A DNA stretch of 64,000 nucleotides from Kribbella aluminosa (GTDB lineage: Bacteria > Actinomycetota > Actinomycetes > Propionibacteriales > Kribbellaceae). The notes below the pieces were generated by a model. It saw nothing but the letters and a program-made list of their open reading frames with translations. It did not search any database and was not told the origin of the DNA. The position numbers were made by a program, and so were the translations under genes. The stretch is taken from NCBI RefSeq assembly GCF_017876295.1, contig NZ_JAGINT010000001.1:3100001-3164000 (forward strand), given 5' to 3'. Positions 15,480 through 24,422 of the stretch are shown here, in pieces. Every line of letters begins with the position of its first letter. The stretch's first letter is position 1.

Positions 15480-16108
15480 CGGCCCACCCCGTAGGAGCGC
15501 ATCGTTGCCGCGAGCTCCGGATTCGCGTGCACCTGATCCGCGTCGAGTCCGGTCAGTACGCCGGCCTGGTCGGCGGCGGGTTTGTCCTGGCTCAGCTTGG
15601 CTTTGGCGACGACGCGGGACGGCACCAGCCGGAACCCGGTCGTGTGCGGAGCGAGCTGTTGGGCGTACTGCGTCACCTGGTCGAGCCGGAACGGCTTCGG
15701 TCTGGCCTGCTCGTAGTGGTCGACGGTTCGGCTGAGTACGTCGTACGTCTCATCGGCGGTGAGCAGATCGGGCCGGCCGTGCAGGTGGCAGACGACGAAG
15801 TTCCAGGTCGGGACGTACGGGCCGCCGACGTACCAGTCCGGGGTGATGTAGCCGTGCGGGCCTTGGACGATGACGACGACATCGTGTTGTCCCAGCTCGT
15901 GGCTGTCGGCGTCAACGCGGGCGAGGTGGCCGACGATCGAGTGGTCCGGTTCGGCCAGGATCGGGGCGTGTGAGACCACGAGTCCGGTCGGCAGGTGGCT
16001 GACAAGGGTGACCCAGGAATGCCGGGTGACGAGGTCCTGGATGCGGGCGGTGTCGGTCAGGGCGTAAGCGGGGTTCTCCAGCATGCGAGAACGGTAGATT
16101 TCCGGCAC
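15476..16108 (-). CDS. paiB: PaiB-family FMN-binding protein
   Basis: 210 aa of the FMN-binding split-barrel PaiB family, first described as a transcription regulator in Bacillus but possibly flavin- or heme-binding. Family features are LVSHLPTGLVVSHAPILAE, GHLARVD, HGYITPDWYV, VPTWNFVVCHLHG and the C-terminal KLSQDKPAADQAGVL. The GTG at 16106-16108 is chosen; an ATG eight codons in (16083-16085) is an alternative. A second PaiB lies at 45566, also beside a PucR gene, which points to a conserved pairing. Confidence 0.85.
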   Translation of the reverse strand: MPEIYRSRMLENPAYALTDTARIQDLVTRHSWVTLVSHLPTGLVVSHAPILAEPDHSIVGHLARVDADSHELGQHDVVVIVQGPHGYITPDWYVGGPYVPTWNFVVCHLHGRPDLLTADETYDVLSRTVDHYEQARPKPFRLDQVTQYAQQLAPHTTGFRLVPSRVVAKAKLSQDKPAADQAGVLTGLDADQVHANPELAATMRSYGVGR

Positions 16109-16151
16109 CGGCCCCGGCTTTGTCGCGCGGCAACGATTGTCGGCGGGCGGT

Positions 16152-16165
16152 TGTCGGGGACGACA
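16152..16165. promoter_or_regulatory. PucR-type operator candidate, site 1 (TGTCG-N4-CGACA)
   Basis: TGTCGGGGACGACA, 5-bp arms with 4-nt spacing, in the 69-nt gap before the paiB-amidohydrolase operon. Same arm sequence and spacing as the sites at 17898-17911 and 21784-21797. Confidence 0.6.
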
Positions 16166-16177
16166 GGCAAGGACCAG

Positions 16178-17863
16178 TCAGTCGATCAACCGCAGCAGTC
16201 GCAGTTGCAGCCAGGTCGCGAGGATCTGGTCGCCGTCCTCCAGCGAGAGGTCGAACATCGTCTCGATCCGCCGGATCCGGTACCGCATGGTGTTCTCGTG
16301 GATGTTCAGCGCCTCGGCGGCCCGGACCGCGTCCCCGAACGAGCTCAGGTAGGTCAGCAGACTCGCGGCGTACTCCGTCCCGTGCAGCTGATCGTGTTCG
16401 CGAATCGCGCGCACCGGTCCGAGCAGTTGCCCCTCGACGGCGGCGCCCTGGTTCGCGACCATCCGCAGCACCACCTCGGTGCGCACCTGCTCGACGCTCG
16501 CGACCCGGGGTGTGGGTTCACCGCGGGAGGACCGCCCGCTGAGCACCGCGAGCACCCGGTCCGCCATCGCCCGTGACTCCGGTACGTCGGCGAGGCCGGC
16601 CGCGCAGGACCCGATGCCGACCAGTACGTCGAGGCGTCCGGAACGCTGGATCGTCGCCGCGAGGTCGTCGGCGAGCTTGAGCAGCCGCGGCGACGGCTCG
16701 TCGGTGGTCCGGGTCGGGAGGAGCGCGTAGACGACCCCGGAATCCGTGACACACAAGGCGCTCGAGTGCCACGCCTCGCAGTACAGCGTGACCAGGTCGA
16801 CGATCCGCGACGCGGCCAGGATCGGCTCTACGTCGTCGCCGACCGGCGCGATCACCAGCACCAGGCTCGGCGTGTCCGGCTTGATGCCCAGCTGGGCGGC
16901 CGCGCTGCGGGGCGCGACCGCGCCGTCGAGCAGCAGCCGGAGGGCCTCGGTCCGCCGGGCGCGCTCGGGATCGCGTTGCCCGCGGGCGCGGAGCAGGTGC
17001 AGCGTGGTCGCCCGGGCGGCGTCGGCCAGGACGCGTTCCGCGCGGGCGACGACCGGCGGCCGGTCGGTCAGGACCCAGATCAGCCCGAGCGCCTCGGTGC
17101 CGGCCCGGACCGCGATCGCCATCCGGCTCGCGTACTCGGGGGCCGGGCTCTCGAAGTACACCGGGCTCTCCGAGCGCAGTACCGCCTGGTACTCCTCGTA
17201 GTTGGTCGGCCGCTCCGGGGTCTGGCGGCCGAGGATGCCGAGCCGGCGGATCTCGTCGATCTCCTGGTGCGGGAGGTTCGAGTACGCGATCACCCGGCCG
17301 GTCGGGTCCTCGATCGTGATCGCGCCGCCGACCGAGGTGGCGATCGCGTTCGCCAGCGCGAACAGGTCGCCGATTCCGATCGCGGCGAACCGGTCGGTGG
17401 CGTCGGAGAAGGCCGGCTCCTTGCTGGAGCTGATCAGCGCGTCGAGGTGCCGCCAGGCCATCTCGTCCGGGGTGCTCAGCAGCGCGATCCCCGCCTCGTC
17501 GGCGGCCTGCGCGAGCCTGGCCAGATCGTCCCCGAACGCCTTCACGACGACCGCCCGGTAGCCGGCGGCCCGGGCGTCGTGGACGGTGCCGGCGGCCTGG
17601 GTCGACGGGCTCCCGGTGAGCAGCAGGATGCCGGCGTCGGCCGGCGGCAGCGGCTCGCCCGGTCCGTGCACCACGACCTCGCGGACCTTGTCCGACAGCC
17701 GGCCGCCGGCGGTGATCACGTGCAGCGCGTGCGGGCCGAGGGTCTCGACGATCCGGTCCAGGGTCCGGTCCGGCGCGTCGGCGGGCGGTTCGACGGGCAC
17801 GACAAAGGTCGCCGACGGGATCGACGACTCCGGGCTGGACCGCCCCTGTATCCGACCGTGCAT
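16178..17863 (-). CDS. PucR-family transcriptional regulator (site-1 regulon)
   Basis: 561 aa. The N-terminal half carries a PucR-like ligand domain, a GAF-like segment (FAAIGIGDLFALANAIATSVGG, then ITIEDPTGRVIAYS) and a GGDEF-like segment. The C-terminus is the PucR helix-turn-helix RAAEALNIHENTMRYRIRRIE. Such regulators respond to purines, amino acids or other nitrogen compounds. It is transcribed away from the carboxypeptidase gene, and the gap between them holds a 26-bp perfect palindrome whose core recurs in front of the other units of this cluster. Confidence 0.9.
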   Translation of the reverse strand: MHGRIQGRSSPESSIPSATFVVPVEPPADAPDRTLDRIVETLGPHALHVITAGGRLSDKVREVVVHGPGEPLPPADAGILLLTGSPSTQAAGTVHDARAAGYRAVVVKAFGDDLARLAQAADEAGIALLSTPDEMAWRHLDALISSSKEPAFSDATDRFAAIGIGDLFALANAIATSVGGAITIEDPTGRVIAYSNLPHQEIDEIRRLGILGRQTPERPTNYEEYQAVLRSESPVYFESPAPEYASRMAIAVRAGTEALGLIWVLTDRPPVVARAERVLADAARATTLHLLRARGQRDPERARRTEALRLLLDGAVAPRSAAAQLGIKPDTPSLVLVIAPVGDDVEPILAASRIVDLVTLYCEAWHSSALCVTDSGVVYALLPTRTTDEPSPRLLKLADDLAATIQRSGRLDVLVGIGSCAAGLADVPESRAMADRVLAVLSGRSSRGEPTPRVASVEQVRTEVVLRMVANQGAAVEGQLLGPVRAIREHDQLHGTEYAASLLTYLSSFGDAVRAAEALNIHENTMRYRIRRIETMFDLSLEDGDQILATWLQLRLLRLID

Positions 17864-17891
17864 ACAGTGAGAATAGACGTCCTGGCCGAGA

Positions 17892-17917
17892 TCGCTTTGT
17901 CGGATCCGACAAAGCGA
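17892..17917. promoter_or_regulatory. 26-bp perfect palindrome, PucR operator candidate, site 2
   Basis: Exact palindrome with half-site TCGCTTTGTCGGA centred on GGATCC; core TGTCG-GATC-CGACA at 17898-17911. It sits 29-54 nt upstream of pucR (minus strand) and 92 nt before the carboxypeptidase GTG, a place where it could control both. Confidence 0.75.
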
Positions 17918-18008
17918 CCGATCATTCTGGTTGCATGGACCAAGGCCCGCCGACCCTTCGCCGACCCACTATGAGAGGCCCGTCCGGACGATCGAGGAGG
18001 CGACCCGG

Positions 18009-19376
18009 GTGCTGCCCGCGTGGCTGGAGACCGAGCTGCAATCCGTCCCGGAGATCGCGGTGTTCAGTACCGCCGACGAACTCGTCGCGGAGCTGACCCG
18101 CCTGCACGATCTCCACCCCGAACTGACCTCGTTGCGCCGGATCGGGACGTCCCGGCTCGGCGACCCGCTGTTCTGCCTGACGATCGGGTCCACCGGCCCT
18201 GACGCGTTGGTGTTCGGGCTGCCACACCCGAACGAACCGATCGGCGGCCTGACCGCGCTGCACCTGGCCGACCGGCTCTGCGCGGACGATGCGCTGCGGG
18301 AACGGCTCGGCCACCGCTGGCACATCGTCGCGTGTATCGACCCCGATGGGCTGCGGCTGAACGAGGGCTGGCTGAAGGGCCCGTTCACCCGCGAGCACTA
18401 TGCGCGGAACTTCTACCGCCCGGCCGGCGACGAGCAGATCGAGTGGACGTTCCCGCTCGACTACAAGACGGCGTACTTCGACCAGGTGCTGCCGGAGACG
18501 GCGGCCTTGATGCGGCTGATCGACCAGGTCCGCCCGCAGCTGATGTGTTCGCTGCACAACACCGAGGTCGGCGGCGCGTACTACTACCTGTCGCGGCCGG
18601 AGCCCGACCTGCATGGCGTGCTGCAGGAGATTCCCGAGCGGCTGGGGCTGAGCCTGGACCGGGGTGAGCCCGAGTCGCCGTCGATGGAGCGGTTCGCCGA
18701 CGGGATCTTCCGGATGCCGGACATCGAGACGATCTACGACTACTACGTCGAGCACGACGACCCGCTGCCGGAGAAGCTCGGCGGCAACAGCAGCCACTCG
18801 TACGCCCGCCCGTACGGCACGTTGACGCTGCTCAGCGAGCTGCCGCACTGGGACGACGCGCGGGTGAGCGACGCGTCGCCGACCACGACGACGTACGCCG
18901 AGGTGCTGCGCGAACAGGCGGCCGGGTTCCGCGACCTGGTCGGCTGGATGGAGGAGATCCTGGCCGCGACCGGGGACGAGCTGACCGCGGCGTCGGCCTA
19001 CGTCCGGGCCAGCCGCTACTACACGCGGGTGCTCGGGCCGTCGCCGGACGGGATCGAGAAGCGCGCGGCGGAAGCGGAGGCCCAACGTCCCGCGACGGTC
19101 GCCGAGCTGGCCTCGGTCCGGGACTCCGTGCACATGTTCCGCCTGCGGTACGCCGGGATGCTGCTCCGGGCCCTCGACGGAGAGGTTGCCATCGGCAACG
19201 CTACGCCCGCGATCCGGGCCGAGCAGCGACGGCTGGCCGCGCAGTACGACGCCTGGCTCGCGGAGGCTGCGGAGGCGGCGTCGATGGTGCAGATCCCGAT
19301 CGGCTCGCTGGTCGCGTCGCAGTACGCCGCGCTGGCCGCCACTGCCGAACACCTCGCCCGGACCCGTGCCCGTTAG
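18009..19376 (+). CDS. M14-family zinc carboxypeptidase
   Basis: About 455 aa. Zinc ligands are visible in HPNEP (HxxE, in VFGLPHPNEPIGGLTALHLA) and the later His of MCSLHNTEVGGAYYYLSRPE. The N-terminus ELTSLRRIGTSRLGDPLFCLTIG is typical of M14 proteins. No signal peptide is seen, so it probably acts in the cytoplasm on imported peptides or amides. I choose the GTG at 18009 because GAGGAGG (17994-18000) sits 8 nt before it. A TTG at 17931 would add 26 residues without a ribosome site. The end overlaps the next gene by 11 nt. Confidence 0.85.
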   Translation: MLPAWLETELQSVPEIAVFSTADELVAELTRLHDLHPELTSLRRIGTSRLGDPLFCLTIGSTGPDALVFGLPHPNEPIGGLTALHLADRLCADDALRERLGHRWHIVACIDPDGLRLNEGWLKGPFTREHYARNFYRPAGDEQIEWTFPLDYKTAYFDQVLPETAALMRLIDQVRPQLMCSLHNTEVGGAYYYLSRPEPDLHGVLQEIPERLGLSLDRGEPESPSMERFADGIFRMPDIETIYDYYVEHDDPLPEKLGGNSSHSYARPYGTLTLLSELPHWDDARVSDASPTTTTYAEVLREQAAGFRDLVGWMEEILAATGDELTAASAYVRASRYYTRVLGPSPDGIEKRAAEAEAQRPATVAELASVRDSVHMFRLRYAGMLLRALDGEVAIGNATPAIRAEQRRLAAQYDAWLAEAAEAASMVQIPIGSLVASQYAALAATAEHLARTRAR

Positions 19377-20574
19377 CCCGCGGATCGAGCAGCTCCGCCA
19401 GGACCTCGCCGGAGGACCGACCGACGGCGTACTCGCGCGCTTCTGGGCCGAGGTGGCGCTGACCGGCACACCGCTGATCGAGCCGTACGACGAGGAGCAG
19501 CGGCTGGTCACCTTCCTGTGGAGGGAGGAGAAGCCGGTCGGGACCGTCGCGGTGATCGGCGGACCCGCGTTGTGGTGGGAGATCCCTGACAACCAGCTGG
19601 AGCGGCTGGACGGTTCGGACGTGTGGTTCCGGACGTATCTGGTGTTGGCGGATCATCGGGCGCGGTACGTGCTCTCGCCGGACGACTCGTTGCAGCCGCT
19701 GGCCGCCGCCGGTACGCCGGAAGCGGTCGCGCGAGCGGCGACCTTCGTACCGGATCCGTTGAACCGGTCGCCGTTCACGCTTCCGGGCGTCGTGGGCGAC
19801 TCGGTCAGTCCGCCGCAGCACTTCTCCACCTTCGCGCTCGACCAGGCGACGCCGCGGGACTGGTGCGCGCCGCGGGCCGGCGTACGGCGTGGGGCGATCC
19901 GCGAGACGACCGTCGCTTCGGAGGTGCTGGGGAACGAGCGGACCCTCTGGCTCTGGGAGTCGGCGGTGCAGGGGCCCGATCCGGCGTTGCTCGTACTCCT
20001 GGACGGGCGCGACTGGAATGCGGCGTTGCCGATCTTCCCGACCCTCGACAACCTCGTCGACGCGGGCGAGCTGCCGCCGCTGGTCGCCGTACTGCCGGAC
20101 AGTGTCGACTTCACGACCCGCGCCCGGGAACTGCCTTGTCACGAAGGGTTTCTGGGGTTTCTCACGGACGAGTTGTTGCCGTGGGCGCGCACATTGACCG
20201 GGGCGACGAGCGATCCGCGGCGGACGGTGATCGCCGGGAAGAGCTACGGCGGTCTGGCGTCGGTGTTCGCCGGGCTGCGGCGGCCGGACGTGTTCGGGAC
20301 GGTCATCGCGCAGTCGGGCTCGTTCTGGTGGAGCCCGCCGGGCGAGGAGCCCGAGTACCTGCTCCGGCAGGTCGACCACGAGTTGTCGGTCCGGTTCTGC
20401 CTGGACGTCGGGCTGCAGGAGGGAGACTGGATGATCCCGCAGACCCAGCGCCTCGCCGACGCCCTCGACCAGTACGCCGACGAGGTCGTCTACCGCGAGT
20501 ACAACGGCGGCCACGACCTGAACTGCTGGCTGGCCGAACTTCCCACCGAACTCCACTGGGCCTTCAGGCGTTAG
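19366..20574 (+). CDS. Enterochelin-esterase-like alpha/beta hydrolase (Fes type)
   Basis: 402 aa. The first 170 residues resemble the Fes N-terminal domain (VTFLWREEKPVGTVAVIGG, LVLADHRARYVLSPDD). Residues 180-400 are an esterase-D-type hydrolase: VLLDGRDW, VLPDSVDFTTRARELPCHEGF, the nucleophile elbow GKSYGG and the His of YNGGHDLNCW. Fes enzymes cleave ester-linked siderophores. Here the gene overlaps a carboxypeptidase and adjoins a peptide importer, so cleavage of an ester- or amide-linked peptide is equally possible. The GTG at 19366 overlaps the preceding stop. The 3' end overlaps the convergent amidohydrolase by 4 nt. Confidence 0.8.
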   Translation: MPVSPRIEQLRQDLAGGPTDGVLARFWAEVALTGTPLIEPYDEEQRLVTFLWREEKPVGTVAVIGGPALWWEIPDNQLERLDGSDVWFRTYLVLADHRARYVLSPDDSLQPLAAAGTPEAVARAATFVPDPLNRSPFTLPGVVGDSVSPPQHFSTFALDQATPRDWCAPRAGVRRGAIRETTVASEVLGNERTLWLWESAVQGPDPALLVLLDGRDWNAALPIFPTLDNLVDAGELPPLVAVLPDSVDFTTRARELPCHEGFLGFLTDELLPWARTLTGATSDPRRTVIAGKSYGGLASVFAGLRRPDVFGTVIAQSGSFWWSPPGEEPEYLLRQVDHELSVRFCLDVGLQEGDWMIPQTQRLADALDQYADEVVYREYNGGHDLNCWLAELPTELHWAFRR

Positions 20575-21746
20575 GCCCACCAGTCGCGGCCGGCGATCGT
20601 GCCGATCCGGCGTTCGTTGTCCCAGCGGAAGACCTCGTGGCCCCGCTGGTAGGCGAGTTCGACGCGCTGCATCGGGTCGAGCGGGTCTCCGGACCAGATG
20701 CACAGGTCGGCGTCCTTGCCCGGGGCAAGGGATCCCAGCCGGTCCGCGATGCCCAGCGCGCGGGCGGGGTTGAGCGTGACGGACCGCAGCGCGACGTCCC
20801 GGTCGAGGCCTTCGCGGACGGCGTACGCGGCCTGGACGATCAGCAGGTTGGCCGGGATCACCGGGTGGTCGGTGACCAGCGACAGCTCGATCCCCGCCTC
20901 CGCGAGCAGTCGCGCGTTGCGGAACGCCCGGTTCCGGAGCTCCACCTTCCCGCGGCCGACGATCAGCGGACCGAGCAGCACCGGGATGTCGCGCTCGGCC
21001 AGGAGATCGGCCACCAGGTGCGCCTCCGTGCCGTGGTCGATCACCAGGTCGTACCCGAACTCGTCGGCCAGCCGGACCGCCGTACGAATGTCGTCCGCGC
21101 GATGGCAATGCTGCCGCCACGGGATCTCCCGTCGCAGGACCCGGCCGAGCGCCTCCTTGCCGAGATCGACCGGCGTACCGTCGTACTGCCGCGCCTCCGC
21201 CAGCGCCTGCCGGATCACCGCGGCGATGCCCATCCGGGTGGCCGGCAGCCGGCCGGCGTCGCCGTGGTACCGCTTCGGGTTCTCGCCGAGCGCGGACTTC
21301 ATCCCGGCGGGGGAGCGGAGCACCATGTCGTCCACGGTCCGGCCGGTGCAGCGGACCGCGACGGTTTCGCCGGCGATCGGGTTGCACGATCCGGGGTTGA
21401 TGCCGACCGCGAGCACGCCGCCGCCGACCGCGTCCCGGAACCCCTCGTCGGCGGGGTTGATCGCGTCCAGCGCCCGCAGCTGCGCGGTCACCGGGGTGGT
21501 TGCCTCGTCGTGGTCGTCACCGGCCCAGCCCTCGCCCTCCTCGAGCGTGCCCATGTGGGTGTGCGCGTCGACCAGGCCCGGCAGCACCCAGCGGCCGCGG
21601 GCGTCCACGACGGTCGCGTCCTCGGGTACGGCGACCGTGGCGCCGACGGCGACGATCCGCCCGTCGTCGATCAGCACCGTCCCGCCGGGGATCGGAGGTC
21701 CGTCGATCGGGACCACGGTGGCGCCGTGGATTGCCAGCATCGTCAT
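20571..21746 (-). CDS. Amidohydrolase (imidazolonepropionase-like, COG1228)
   Basis: 391 aa. Metal motif HTHMG in GRWVLPGLVDAHTHMGTLEE, a later His cluster (PWRQHCHRADD, then LVIDHGTEAHLV) and the Asp of LVTDHPVIPANL. The C-terminus has TLNPARALGIADRLGSLAPGKDADLCIWSGDPL, typical of the family. Among three clustered ATGs (21755, 21746, 21740) the one at 21746 is chosen because AGG lies 9 nt before it. It may hydrolyse a cyclic amide or dipeptide brought in by the adjacent importer. It is transcribed away from the ABC operon, with a PucR-type site in the gap. Confidence 0.87.
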   Translation of the reverse strand: MTMLAIHGATVVPIDGPPIPGGTVLIDDGRIVAVGATVAVPEDATVVDARGRWVLPGLVDAHTHMGTLEEGEGWAGDDHDEATTPVTAQLRALDAINPADEGFRDAVGGGVLAVGINPGSCNPIAGETVAVRCTGRTVDDMVLRSPAGMKSALGENPKRYHGDAGRLPATRMGIAAVIRQALAEARQYDGTPVDLGKEALGRVLRREIPWRQHCHRADDIRTAVRLADEFGYDLVIDHGTEAHLVADLLAERDIPVLLGPLIVGRGKVELRNRAFRNARLLAEAGIELSLVTDHPVIPANLLIVQAAYAVREGLDRDVALRSVTLNPARALGIADRLGSLAPGKDADLCIWSGDPLDPMQRVELAYQRGHEVFRWDNERRIGTIAGRDWWA

Positions 21747-21783
21747 GGTCAGCATCCTGTCCGGATCGGCCCGGCCTTGAGGC

Positions 21784-21797
21784 TGTCGATCTCGACA
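21784..21797. promoter_or_regulatory. PucR-type operator candidate, site 3 (TGTCG-N4-CGACA)
   Basis: TGTCGATCTCGACA in the 142-nt gap between the divergent amidohydrolase and dipeptide importer. A related half-site TTATCGGA (complement, 21823-21830) follows. Confidence 0.6.
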
Positions 21798-21888
21798 ACA
21801 TCCGCGCGCCGAATCTGACCTGTCCGATAAGGCTGGGCATTCCCGGTGCCGCCCAGGATGGGGCAGACCGATCCCCTGGAGGCACCCC

Positions 21889-23484
21889 ATGACCGTAGTT
21901 CCCGCGGCCCGCGGCAGGCGGCGTGTGCTCGCCGTCCTCGTGGCCGTCTCTATGACGGTGCTCGCCGCCTGCGCCGGGAAGAGTTCGGCCAGCGACGGGG
22001 GCCAGAGCTTCGCCGTCGGCATCCCGGCGTTCTTCGTGCAGAACCTGACCCCGGGCAGCTCCGGCAGCAGCTACGTCGACTACGCGATCTGGTCGCCGCT
22101 GACCCGGGTCGACGGGCAGAGCGGCAAACTCGAGATGCTGGTCGCGGACTCGATCGAGTCCACCGACAACGTCAACTGGACGATCAAGCTCAAGCCCGGC
22201 TGGACGTTCCAGGACGGCAGTCCGGTCACCGCGCAGTCGTTCGCGGACTCCTGGAACGCGACCGCGCTCGGCGCCAACGCGCTGACCAGCAACGCCTCGA
22301 CCTCGATCTTCGCCGGGTACGCCGCGATGAACCCGCCGAAGGGCAAGCCGGCCGCGAAGACGTTGTCCGGCGTACACGTCGTCGACAAGTCCACACTCGA
22401 GGTCACGCTGGTCAAGCCGAACGCGCTGCTGCCGTACATCCTGTCCTCGACCACGTTCGCGCCGCTCCCGGCGAGCGCGACCAAGGACCTGAAGAACTTC
22501 GGCACCCACCCGATCGGCAACGGACCGTACAAGACCAGCGGCTGGGACACCGGCGCGCAGGACATCAAGCTCGAGCGGTACGACGGTTACGGCGGCACCA
22601 AGGCCCTTGCCAGCGGCATCGATCTGCACGTGTACCAGCAGACCGGCGCGATCTACACCGACTTCCAGGCCGGCACGATCGACCTCGCGCTGCTCGACGG
22701 CGCCGACCTGTCCAAGGCCAAGAAGGACACCCCGAGCCAGGTCGTCGACGTCCAGTACCCGGCCGTCGTGTACCTGAGTTTCCCCTTGTACGACAGCCGG
22801 TTCGCGAACCCGCAGCTGCGCAGGGCGATCTCGATGGCGATCGACCGGGACGCGATCGTCAAGTCGCTGCTGGCCGGCAACGCGAAGGCCGCCACCGGAC
22901 TGGCGCCGCCGACGCTCACCGGCGGCGGTGAGGCGAAGTGCGACGCGTGCAAGTACGACCCGCAGCAGGCCAAGGCCGCGCTCCAGGCGGCCGGCGGCTG
23001 GAACGGCCCGATGACGCTGTACACGTACCAGGATCCGACCAACGAGAAGGTGCTGCAGGCGATCGCGAACCAGCTCCGGACGAACCTCGGCATCCAGAAG
23101 GTCAGCTTCGAGTCGCAGCCGATCGCGCAGCTGTACCAAGGCCTCGGCGGCAAGTCGATCAAGGGCCCGAGCCTGCTGTACTCCGGTGCGCCGTACCCGC
23201 ACATCTACGCGCTCGCGGACCAGATGTTCTCGGCCGGCGCGCCGCTGAACGTGACCGGGTACGACTCGAAGGTGTTCGCGGGCCTGATCGCCCAGGCGGC
23301 GTCGAGCAAGGACGCCGACGCGACCACGAACTACGCCAAGCAGGCCGCCGAGCAGGCACTCACGGACCTCCCCGTGGCGCCGCTGTACTGGCCGGTCGGC
23401 GGGCTCGTGCATTCCGACCGGCTGAGCGGAGTGGTACCGGAGGTGCTCGGCGGCGCCCGGCTGTCGGTCGTCAAGGTCGGCTGA
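21889..23484 (+). CDS. Peptide ABC transporter substrate-binding lipoprotein (SBP family 5)
   Basis: 531 aa. Lipoprotein signal peptide with LAAC lipobox (Cys28) after a basic N-terminus. The mature part is a family-5 binding protein: WSPLTRVDGQSGKLEMLVADSIES, NVNWTIKLKPGWTFQDGSPVTAQSFADSWN, NPQLRRAISMAIDRDAIVKSLLAGNAKAATGLAPP. It captures di- or oligopeptides, or similar solutes, outside the cell. First gene of a five-gene importer operon, followed immediately by an aminopeptidase. Confidence 0.93.
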   Translation: MTVVPAARGRRRVLAVLVAVSMTVLAACAGKSSASDGGQSFAVGIPAFFVQNLTPGSSGSSYVDYAIWSPLTRVDGQSGKLEMLVADSIESTDNVNWTIKLKPGWTFQDGSPVTAQSFADSWNATALGANALTSNASTSIFAGYAAMNPPKGKPAAKTLSGVHVVDKSTLEVTLVKPNALLPYILSSTTFAPLPASATKDLKNFGTHPIGNGPYKTSGWDTGAQDIKLERYDGYGGTKALASGIDLHVYQQTGAIYTDFQAGTIDLALLDGADLSKAKKDTPSQVVDVQYPAVVYLSFPLYDSRFANPQLRRAISMAIDRDAIVKSLLAGNAKAATGLAPPTLTGGGEAKCDACKYDPQQAKAALQAAGGWNGPMTLYTYQDPTNEKVLQAIANQLRTNLGIQKVSFESQPIAQLYQGLGGKSIKGPSLLYSGAPYPHIYALADQMFSAGAPLNVTGYDSKVFAGLIAQAASSKDADATTNYAKQAAEQALTDLPVAPLYWPVGGLVHSDRLSGVVPEVLGGARLSVVKVG

Positions 23485-24422
23485 TGGCCGGCTACGTGAT
23501 CCGCCGGCTGGCCGGGATGGTCCCGGTCGTGCTCGGTACGACGCTGCTGATCTTCGCCGCGGTGTACGCGCTGCCGGGCGATCCGATCAAGGCGCTGGCC
23601 GGTCCGGGTCGGGTGCTGTCGCCGTCGGTCGAGGAGGCGCTGCGCGAGCGGTTCCACCTGGACCAGCCGTTGTGGGCGCAGTACGGGCACTATCTCGGCG
23701 GGCTCGTCCGGGGTGATCTCGGGATCGACCTGCAGGGGCACGAGGTGTCGGACCTGGTCGTCCGGGCGTGGCCCTACACGTTGCAGCTCGGCCTCACCGC
23801 ATGGGCGATCATGGCGGTGGCCGGGCTCGCGCTCGGGACCTTCGCCGGGATGCGCCAGGGCGGTACGGTCGACTGGATCGTGCTGACCGCGACGACGGTG
23901 GTGGTCGGCGTACCGTACTTCGTGATCGCGTACGTCGCGCAGATCCTGCTCGGGGTGAACCTCGGCTGGTTCCCGACGTCCGGCGTACGCGAGGGCTGGC
24001 CGGCCAGCTACCTGCTGCCGGCCGCCGTGCTCGCGCTGTTCGGGATCCCCGAACTGGTCCGGCTGACCCGCGCCAGCATCATCGAGAACCGGTACGCCGA
24101 CTACGTGGACACCGCGATCGCAAAGGGCCTGCCGCAACGGACGATCGTGGTCCGGCACATCCTGCGGAACTCGCTAGTCCCGGTGGTGTCGGTGCTCGGG
24201 CTCAGCCTCGGGTACATGCTCAGCGGCACCGTGCTGATCGAGGGCATCTTCAACATCCCGGGACTCGGGTACGTCGTGTTCAACGGCATCTCGCAGCAGA
24301 ACGGCCCGGTCGTGGTCGGGGTCTGCAGCCTGCTGGTCCTGGTTTACCTGATCATCAACCTGCTCGTGGACATCGTCTACGGCCTGCTCGACCCGAGGAT
24401 CAGCCTTGCCGGCCGCAACTGA
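23484..24422 (+). CDS. Peptide ABC transporter permease (DppB type)
   Basis: 312 aa, six membrane segments. The N-terminal signature MAGYVIRRLAGMVPVVLGTTLLIF and the EAA-like loop RYADYVDTAIAKGLPQRTIVVRHILRNS are those of BPD-transport permeases of the DppB/OppB kind. The ATG shares one base with the preceding stop. It pairs with the permease at 24406. Confidence 0.93.
   Translation: MAGYVIRRLAGMVPVVLGTTLLIFAAVYALPGDPIKALAGPGRVLSPSVEEALRERFHLDQPLWAQYGHYLGGLVRGDLGIDLQGHEVSDLVVRAWPYTLQLGLTAWAIMAVAGLALGTFAGMRQGGTVDWIVLTATTVVVGVPYFVIAYVAQILLGVNLGWFPTSGVREGWPASYLLPAAVLALFGIPELVRLTRASIIENRYADYVDTAIAKGLPQRTIVVRHILRNSLVPVVSVLGLSLGYMLSGTVLIEGIFNIPGLGYVVFNGISQQNGPVVVGVCSLLVLVYLIINLLVDIVYGLLDPRISLAGRN

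Noticed and set aside
17931..17933. TTG as the start of the M14 carboxypeptidase
   Set aside because: No ribosome site; the added residues show no family features, while GTG at 18009 has GAGGAGG at ideal spacing.
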